From NCBI RefSeq assembly GCF_006439335.1, contig NZ_SAWY01000024.1:1-33387 (forward strand): 33,387 nt of DNA. Direction: 5' to 3'. The notes beneath the pieces were generated by a model that had not been told where the DNA came from, did no database searches, and saw nothing but the letters and a program-made list of their open reading frames with translations. Below, in pieces: positions 29,089 through 33,387 of the stretch. The position numbers and the translations under genes were made by a program. Origin of the DNA: Litorilituus lipolyticus. GTDB taxonomy: Bacteria > Pseudomonadota > Gammaproteobacteria > Enterobacterales > Alteromonadaceae. Each line of letters starts with the position of its first letter. The stretch's first letter is position 1.

Positions 29089-30945
29089 ATGACGATAAGC
29101 AAAACGTTAATCGCAGTAGCTATTTCAAGTGCGCTACTAACGGCCTGTGCTAAACAAGGCAATACAGCAGCGAATGAATCATCTACCAACACAACTTCTA
29201 CAGTAATCGACGTACAATCTACAGCAGAAGCCTCAAAACAAGCGAATGCTCTGTTTGATACCATCTTTAAAGAAGGTGTTAATCGTAATCCGGTAAGACA
29301 AACTTATTTGGGTATTAAAGACAACTACGATAAATGGTATGACTTTTCTGAAGAAAATAGCGCAAAAGAACAAGCTTTTGCCAAAGAAAACCTCGCTAGG
29401 GTTACAGCCATAGACATCAATACCCTTGATGCACAAACACAAATTAGTTACCGCTTATTAGTTCAGCGCTTAGAAAACCAAATTGCAGACTATAAATGGC
29501 GCTACCATAGTTACCCAGTTAACCAAATGTATGGAACGCACTCGCAAGTTCCTGCGTTTTTAATCAACCAGCACTCCATAAGTAACGTAAAAGAAGCACA
29601 AGATTACGTATCACGTGTGATCGGCGCTGAAAAACTGATGTTACAACTTATAGAGCAATTAAAAATACGTGAAGCAAAAGGCATCATCGCGCCTAAATTT
29701 GTTTTTGAACACGTAATTCGTGACTCAAAAAATATCCTTGTAGGTGCCCCTTTTGACAACAAAGCAGACAGCACGCTCCTTGCAGATTTTACGCGTAAAG
29801 TGACTAAGCTTGATATTTCTGAAAAAGAAAAATCAACATTGATTACCGAAGTAAATGAAGCGCTAACCCAACACCTAAAGCCTGGGTATCAAACGTTAAT
29901 TACTTATCTTACTCAGCTTGAGAAAAAAGCCGATACTCGTGATGGCGTATGGAAATTCCCTGAAGGTGAAACTTTTTACAATAACGCACTAAAACGTACA
30001 ACAACGACTGATTTAACAGCAGAAGAAATTCATAAACTTGGTCTTAGTGAAGTGGCTAGAATTCATGATGAAATGCGCGTTATTATGAAAAAAGTTAACT
30101 ATGAAGGAAGTTTAAACGAATTCTTCGAGTTTATGCGTAGTGATAAACAATTTTATTACCCAGGTACTCCTGAAGGAAAACAGCGCTATATTGATGAAGC
30201 AGTTGCTTTAATTGATGATATGGAAGGTCGACTAGACAGCTTATTTTTAACTAAACCAAAAGCCAAATTAAAAGTAAAAGCCGTTGAAGCCTTTAGAGAA
30301 AAGTCTGCCGGAAAAGCATTTTATCAATCGCCAGCGCCAGACGGTTCAAGACCTGGTGTTTACTATGCCAACCTATACGATATGGAAGCCATGCCAATAT
30401 ATCAAATGGCGGCATTAGCTTATCATGAAGGGATTCCTGGACATCATATGCAACTTGCGATTAAACAAGAATTAACCGGCATTCCAATGTTCAGAAAGTT
30501 TGGTGGTTATACCGCACACACCGAAGGTTGGGGATTGTACTCTGAATTTATTCCAAAAGAGATTGGCCTATACCAAGATCCATACTCTGACTTTGGTCGC
30601 TTAGCTATGGAGTTATGGCGTGCTTGTCGTCTTGTAGTAGATACAGGTATTCATAGTAAACAATGGACACGTGAAGAAGGTATTGATTATTATGTTTCTA
30701 ATACCTCAAACGCAGTATCTGACGCCGTTAAAATGGTTGAACGACACGTTGTTATGCCCTCTCAAGCAACCGCTTATAAAATTGGCATGATAAAAATTAT
30801 TGAATTACGCGAACAGGCTAAAGCAGAGTTAGGCGATAAATTTGATATTCGTGAATTTCATGATGTTATTTTAAAGAATGGCCCTGTACCACTTAATGTA
30901 TTAGCTGAATTAGTTAACGAGTACATACAAAGCAAGCAAAGCTAA
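29089..30945 (+). CDS. DUF885-family lipoprotein (probable metallopeptidase-like)
   Basis: A 618-residue protein with a lipoprotein signal (SSALLTACAKQG, Cys at about 20), so it is probably anchored in the outer membrane facing the periplasm. The body is a DUF885 domain with its hallmark YHEGIPGHHMQLAI at about residue 445 (His446, Glu447, the zinc-binding-like HEGXPGHH), followed by YTAHTEGWGLYSE and GMIKIIELREQA. DUF885 proteins are thought to be zinc-dependent peptidases by this motif; substrates are not known. Length is typical for the family (about 580-620). The ribosome site (GAGC) is weak. It is divergent from the spondin operon and ends in a strong inverted repeat before the integron. 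No link to the integron is expected. Confidence 0.88.
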   Translation: MTISKTLIAVAISSALLTACAKQGNTAANESSTNTTSTVIDVQSTAEASKQANALFDTIFKEGVNRNPVRQTYLGIKDNYDKWYDFSEENSAKEQAFAKENLARVTAIDINTLDAQTQISYRLLVQRLENQIADYKWRYHSYPVNQMYGTHSQVPAFLINQHSISNVKEAQDYVSRVIGAEKLMLQLIEQLKIREAKGIIAPKFVFEHVIRDSKNILVGAPFDNKADSTLLADFTRKVTKLDISEKEKSTLITEVNEALTQHLKPGYQTLITYLTQLEKKADTRDGVWKFPEGETFYNNALKRTTTTDLTAEEIHKLGLSEVARIHDEMRVIMKKVNYEGSLNEFFEFMRSDKQFYYPGTPEGKQRYIDEAVALIDDMEGRLDSLFLTKPKAKLKVKAVEAFREKSAGKAFYQSPAPDGSRPGVYYANLYDMEAMPIYQMAALAYHEGIPGHHMQLAIKQELTGIPMFRKFGGYTAHTEGWGLYSEFIPKEIGLYQDPYSDFGRLAMELWRACRLVVDTGIHSKQWTREEGIDYYVSNTSNAVSDAVKMVERHVVMPSQATAYKIGMIKIIELREQAKAELGDKFDIREFHDVILKNGPVPLNVLAELVNEYIQSKQS

Positions 30946-30974
30946 ATTTGCAACTTAATTAACCACAGTAAATT

Positions 30975-31009
30975 TCGTACTCAGCCTACTATTTTGTTGC
31001 TGAGTACGA
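30975..31009. terminator. Inverted repeat between DUF885 gene and intI
   Basis: TCGTACTCAGC (30975-30985) and GCTGAGTACGA (30999-31009) are perfect 11-bp complements with a 13-base loop. The two genes converge here, so it probably ends one or both transcripts, although a T-run is missing on each side. Confidence 0.6.
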
Positions 31010-31039
31010 CATATCTGCTCTGCATTGCAATATGCCAAT

Positions 31040-32005
31040 TCAAATTAAGTCAGATAACGGGCTTCTTACCCCATTCGCACCATGTTCAATAACATGCGTA
31101 TAAATTTGTGTGGTTCTAATATCTGTATGGCCTAATTGCTCTTGTACTGTACGAATATCAGCACCTCTTTGCAGTAAATGTGTCGCAAAAGAGTGACGTA
31201 ATGTATGACAAGTAACTCTTTTAGCAATATTGGTATCTTTCGCTGCTTTTTGTACAGCTTTCCTTAAACTTGTTTCATCAATATGATGACGACTTAAATA
31301 TTCTGTTTGCGGCTTATTACTCAAACGAGATGATGGAAACAAATAGTGCCAACCAAAACTTTTCGCTGCTGATGGATACTTTCTTGTTAGTGCATTAGGT
31401 AAATACACTCCATGATAATAAGCATTTCTAATATCTTGTTCATAATAAAGCTTTGCTGCACTTATTTGTTGCTTTAATGGAGTCACTAACTCTTTAGCTA
31501 ATGTGACACGACGGTGTTTTCCACCTTTACTTTGCCAAATCATTACTGACAGATAATCAAAATCGATGTCTTGCACACGTAAACGTACTGTTTCCATTAA
31601 CCTAAGACCACTGCCATACATAAGCTTACATGCAAGTGCATGACGACTTGCAACAGCCTGTAATAGCATTGAAATTTCTTGTGTGGTTAATACAACTGGT
31701 AGCTTTGGTTGTGCCGTGCTCTTATTGAAGTTTAACGTCAGTGTTAACGGCTTTTTTAATATTTCGCGATACATAAATACCAGTGCATTTAGCGCAAGCG
31801 CTTGTGTTTTTGGTGCAACATTTTGCTGAGTAACTAGGTAGGTTAAAAATCTCTCTACGTCTTGATCATGACATAGTTTTGGGTGCACTTGTCCATTGTA
31901 ATTAATAAAGGCCTTTATCCAATAAAGATAAGACTCTACCGTTCTCTTAGCATATCGTTTCATCAGCATCTGCTCGCTGATATATGTCAAAAATAAAGAT
32001 TTCAT
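31040..32005 (-). CDS. intI: Integron integrase (tyrosine recombinase) IntI
   Basis: The 321-residue integrase captures and shuffles gene cassettes by recombining attI and attC sites. The N-terminal SAM-like domain ([13 protein letters not shown]... to ~90) precedes the catalytic domain with Arg135 ([14 protein letters not shown]), Lys160, His267 and Arg270 ([13 protein letters not shown]), His293 (LGHTD) and Tyr302 (IYTHV). The extra segment at ~190-225 ([17 protein letters not shown], then [10 protein letters not shown]) is the IntI-specific insertion needed for folded attC, which separates it from XerC/D. Length equals V. cholerae IntIA (320). The start is ATG 32005 behind GGGGGG; a longer frame to 32146 would run across the LexA box and is rejected. 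It reads away from its cassettes, as usual. Confidence 0.96.
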   Translation of the reverse strand: MKSLFLTYISEQMLMKRYAKRTVESYLYWIKAFINYNGQVHPKLCHDQDVERFLTYLVTQQNVAPKTQALALNALVFMYREILKKPLTLTLNFNKSTAQPKLPVVLTTQEISMLLQAVASRHALACKLMYGSGLRLMETVRLRVQDIDFDYLSVMIWQSKGGKHRRVTLAKELVTPLKQQISAAKLYYEQDIRNAYYHGVYLPNALTRKYPSAAKSFGWHYLFPSSRLSNKPQTEYLSRHHIDETSLRKAVQKAAKDTNIAKRVTCHTLRHSFATHLLQRGADIRTVQEQLGHTDIRTTQIYTHVIEHGANGVRSPLSDLI

Positions 32006-32033
32006 AGAACCCCCCAAAAACAGAAAACAAATA

Positions 32034-32049
32034 CTGTATAAATACACAG
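32034..32049 (-). promoter_or_regulatory. LexA (SOS) box in the intI promoter
   Basis: CTGTATAAATACACAG fits the gammaproteobacterial LexA consensus CTG-N10-CAG exactly, with flanking TA on both sides (TACTGT/ACAGTA). It lies 29 bases before the intI ATG and overlaps a likely minus-strand -10, TATACT (32048-32053). Integrase expression should therefore be induced by DNA damage. Confidence 0.88.
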
Positions 32050-32075
32050 TATAGGCGTAATTTTCTACTTTTGCG

Positions 32076-32225
32076 TGAAAGAAGGAATTTTTCCGCCTTT
32101 CACTCATCAACCAGATAAGCGATAAATTAATAAGCGATTGAACCAAATCAATTTTAAGCGTATTGTATACACTTAAAAAATCATGAAAGAAGGAATTTTT
32201 CCGTGTTTAAACAAGGAATTTTTCC
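32076..32225. repeat. Three copies of a 13-bp repeat in the intI/attI region
   Basis: AAGGAATTTTTCC occurs at 32082-32094, 32190-32202 and 32213-32225. The first two are part of a longer identical 20-base block (32076-32095 and 32184-32203). Each copy is itself near-palindromic (GGAA/TTCC). Copies 2 and 3 sit 14-49 bases from the attI crossover, where class 1 integrons have their integrase-binding direct repeats. Copy 1 lies at the upstream edge of the intI promoter. Confidence 0.8.
32138..32166 (+). promoter_or_regulatory. Candidate cassette promoter Pc
   Basis: TTGAAC (32138-32143), a 17-base spacer and TATTGT (32161-32166) form a moderate sigma-70 promoter facing the cassettes, about 95 bases upstream of the first cassette ATG. 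Two copies of the 13-bp repeat would lie in its leader. Confidence 0.5.
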
Positions 32226-32227
32226 TC

Positions 32228-32242
32228 CTAATAAGCTGTTAG
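32228..32242 (+). other. attI simple site (cassette insertion point)
   Basis: CTAATA-AGC-TGTTAG is a near-perfect inverted pair of core sites. Crossover is expected between G32238 and T32239 (G/TTAGAA). Everything from 32239 onward matches cassette organisation. Confidence 0.7.
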
Positions 32243-33053
32243 AAATACCAAGGAGTTTCGATGGATACCGTAATTAAGGAAGATATATCAGGCATTAAAG
32301 AAGATACTGGATTTAAGTTCTTTTTTAAAAACTTTCATCTACTTTTCTTCAAACCTAGTCTGTTTTTTAAAGATCTAGATTTACTTAATGTACCCTTATT
32401 AGTTTATGCATCACTATGGTTAATTGGAATATCAAATGCGGTTGACAGAATAGATCAAAAGTTAATGAAATCAGATATTGGGACAGCAACTAGCTCTAAT
32501 CAAATGATGCTAGATGCAATCTCAGGAGGTTGGCTTGTATTTTTCCTTATAATTGCAGGAATAGGAGCTTTCGGAGCATTCTTTGTTTGGTTGATTGGTG
32601 GGTGGTTTTATAATTTAAGGCTTTCTTGGAGCGGTGCTGGTGAGTTCGATAAAGTGAATGGACGACTTATTTACGTATTCTCAAGTTTAATAGCCGTCAT
32701 CCCGCATATAGCAATATTGCTAGTTAGTGCTTTTTTATATCAAGACTATATAGCTACCTTTAATGCAGATGAATATTGGTCTTCTATAATAATTATTTTT
32801 CCATTCTGGGCAGTCTTTGTTAGCTACAAAGGAATCTTAGCTAACTTTAATGTAGTAAAGTGGAAAGCTCTATTTTGGTTTGTGGTTTTGCCAATAGTAT
32901 TTTATTCCTTAGCGTTTGGAGTTGTTGTTTGGGCATACTCTAACCTAGCGTAAAGGTATTTCTAACAAGTTACTTAAAAGGACGCAAAACGCTTGGCTTG
33001 CGCTCCTTCGTCGCTAATTTTAGCCAAGCATTTATGCGCCCATTAGTAAGGCG
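32239..33053 (+). mobile_element. Integron gene cassette 1
   Basis: The 815-base unit runs from the attI crossover to the crossover G of its attC. It contains one plus-strand gene that starts 22 bases inside and ends 9 bases before attC, the compact layout typical of cassettes. It has no visible promoter of its own and should depend on Pc. Confidence 0.8.
32261..32953 (+). CDS. Cassette-borne Yip1-like membrane protein
   Basis: The 230-residue protein has about five hydrophobic segments: near 43-60, 89-115, 134-158, 173-190 and 203-226. The pattern and the stretch WFYNLRLSWSGAG...RLIYVFSSLIAVIPHI, with SYKGILANFNV near the end, suggest the YIP1 family of small polytopic inner-membrane proteins; this is a judgement by eye. 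Function is unknown. A strong AAGGAG lies five bases before the ATG. The gene is the only one in the first integron cassette. It is somewhat more AT-rich in wording than the neighbouring housekeeping genes, which fits acquisition. What advantage it brings cannot be told. Confidence 0.7.
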   Translation: MDTVIKEDISGIKEDTGFKFFFKNFHLLFFKPSLFFKDLDLLNVPLLVYASLWLIGISNAVDRIDQKLMKSDIGTATSSNQMMLDAISGGWLVFFLIIAGIGAFGAFFVWLIGGWFYNLRLSWSGAGEFDKVNGRLIYVFSSLIAVIPHIAILLVSAFLYQDYIATFNADEYWSSIIIIFPFWAVFVSYKGILANFNVVKWKALFWFVVLPIVFYSLAFGVVVWAYSNLA

Positions 33054-33060
33054 TTATATG
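32960..33060 (+). other. attC site of cassette 1
   Basis: The site opens with TTCTAACAAG (R'') and closes with GCGTTATATG (R', crossover G33053/T33054). The outer arms pair over ~20 bases: GTTACTTAAAAGGACGC against GCGCCCATTAGTAAGGC with small bulges. The inner arms GCTTGGCT (32991-32998) and AGCCAAGC (33022-33029) are perfect. Length (~98) and form are those of Vibrio-type attC sites, whose bottom strand folds for recombination. Confidence 0.88.
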
Positions 33061-33134
33061 CTTTAAAGAATTACGTATTAGAGCAAGAGATTTTTACGTA
33101 GTGTTTTTCGCTAAAACTGTTTAGTGTATGCACT

Positions 33135-33180
33135 AATAAACTTTGTTATTGATACCTTTTTCAAAGGCAACAAAGTTATT
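33135..33180. repeat. Strong hairpin in cassette 2
   Basis: AATAAACTTTGTT (33135-33147) pairs with AACAAAGTTATT (33169-33180) with one bulged base. An inner CCTTT/AAAGG stem (33155-33159, 33063+100 to 33167) caps it. It lies just past the stop of the minus-strand frame and may end that transcript. A second small palindrome TAGTG-TATG-CACTA is at 33122-33135. Confidence 0.65.
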
Positions 33181-33183
33181 AAT

Positions 33184-33285
33184 TTAGTTCGGCCAGTTTT
33201 GCTTAACGCTCAAAAGTTCACGGCTGGTTGTTTTATCACGGGTGCCTTTAAATTTGTGTAGTGCTTGTTTTAAATTGCGCTGCAT
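33184..33285 (-). CDS. 33-residue basic peptide frame in cassette 2 (doubtful)
   Basis: The minus-strand frame reads MQRNLKQALHKFKGTRDK and continues to a TAA, 33 residues with many Lys and Arg. Its ATG lies two bases from the truncated attC, leaving no room inside the cassette for a promoter, and no Shine-Dalgarno is visible. The frame fills the gap between attC and the hairpin, and minus-strand genes do occur in integron cassettes, so it is recorded. I do not recognise the peptide, and it may be chance. Confidence 0.3.
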   Translation of the reverse strand: MQRNLKQALHKFKGTRDKTTSRELLSVKQNWPN

Positions 33286-33286
33286 A

Positions 33287-33310
33287 TAACAAGCAATTCA
33301 AGCGGGACTG
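33287..33310 (+). other. Truncated attC of cassette 2
   Basis: TAACAAGCAATTCAAGCGGG followed by ACTG is the left end of a Vibrio-repeat-type attC (compare TAACAA...CAAGAGGGACTG in V. cholerae repeats). The rest is replaced by TGATCCTCCC of an insertion sequence. Confidence 0.7.
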
Positions 33311-33387
33311 TGATCCTCCCTCGATAAAACGGACACCAAAATCTAACTAAAGATGAGGTGTCTTATGCCAAAGTACAACAACCCTAG
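33311..33387 (+). mobile_element. Right-edge IS3-family-like insertion sequence (left terminal part)
   Basis: From about 33311 the sequence begins TGATCCTCCC and continues with AAACGGACACC, like an IS3-family terminal repeat (TG start, GGACAC inside). A short leader and a start codon follow. It runs off the window, so the other end and target duplication are not seen. It differs from the element at the left edge. Confidence 0.65.
33365..33387 (+). CDS. Partial IS3-family transposase OrfA (N-terminus only)
   Basis: The ATG at 33365 begins MPKYNNP before the window stops. GAGG is 11 bases upstream. This opening resembles OrfA proteins of IS3-type elements in marine gammaproteobacteria. With seven residues the call rests mainly on the flanking terminal repeat. 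Confidence 0.5.

Larger units (their letters stand above)
33054..33310 (+). mobile_element. Integron cassette 2, without a plus-strand gene, interrupted
   Basis: The unit starts at the crossover TTATATGC. It carries no plausible plus-strand reading frame, only a 33-codon minus-strand frame and a strong hairpin. Its attC breaks off after 24 bases at an insertion sequence, so the right end is not visible. Confidence 0.65.

Noticed and set aside
32006..32146. Longer intI start at 32146
   Set aside because: The added 47 residues do not belong to the IntI family and would run across the LexA box and promoter. ATG 32005 has a strong ribosome site and gives the family length.

Overview
The window is AT-rich gammaproteobacterial DNA. 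The pheS-pheT-ihfA order, the ppsA/ppsR divergence, the RlmJ and YbiT types and the gene style all suggest the Alteromonadales, most like Colwellia or Thalassotalea. This placement rests on recognised protein families, not on a search. Both ends lie inside what look like two different IS3-family insertion sequences, so the window is probably one contig broken at repeats.

Left part (1-14.8 kb): after the IS edge comes the minus-strand operon pheS-pheT-ihfA. Next are a small two-helix membrane protein, a porin and the large FAD/Fe-S oxidase YdiJ, all minus strand. PEP synthase (ppsA) then faces its regulatory kinase/phosphorylase (ppsR). An AroH-like DAHP synthase follows, converging on a low-molecular-weight tyrosine phosphatase, then a stand-alone PilZ protein. 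Together these cover tRNA charging, lactate/2-hydroxyacid-type oxidation, PEP supply and entry into aromatic biosynthesis.

Middle part (14.8-24.9 kb): hrpA (minus) diverges from ybiT, an ABC-F ATPase whose start codon appears to be ATC. Then come rlmJ (TTG start), a 606-residue membrane protein with a beta-propeller-like periplasmic part and no assigned function, and an HDOD-domain protein.

Right part (24.9-31.0 kb): a four-gene minus-strand operon encodes two paralogous exported spondin-domain proteins (one a lipoprotein), then an OmpR-type response regulator and its sensor kinase. Four repeats at exact 11-bp period lie upstream of the first gene, and a 12-bp hairpin touches the regulator start codon. 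This pairing of cell-surface spondin proteins with a dedicated two-component system is the least familiar functional unit here. A DUF885 lipoprotein is divergent from it.

Far right (31.0-33.4 kb): a chromosomal integron platform. The intI gene (minus) has a textbook LexA box in its promoter. The attI region carries three copies of a 13-bp repeat and a candidate cassette promoter. The first cassette encodes a Yip1-like membrane protein and ends in a clear attC. The second cassette has no plus-strand gene, only a 33-codon minus-strand frame and a strong hairpin. Its attC is cut after 24 bases by an IS3-like element that runs off the window.
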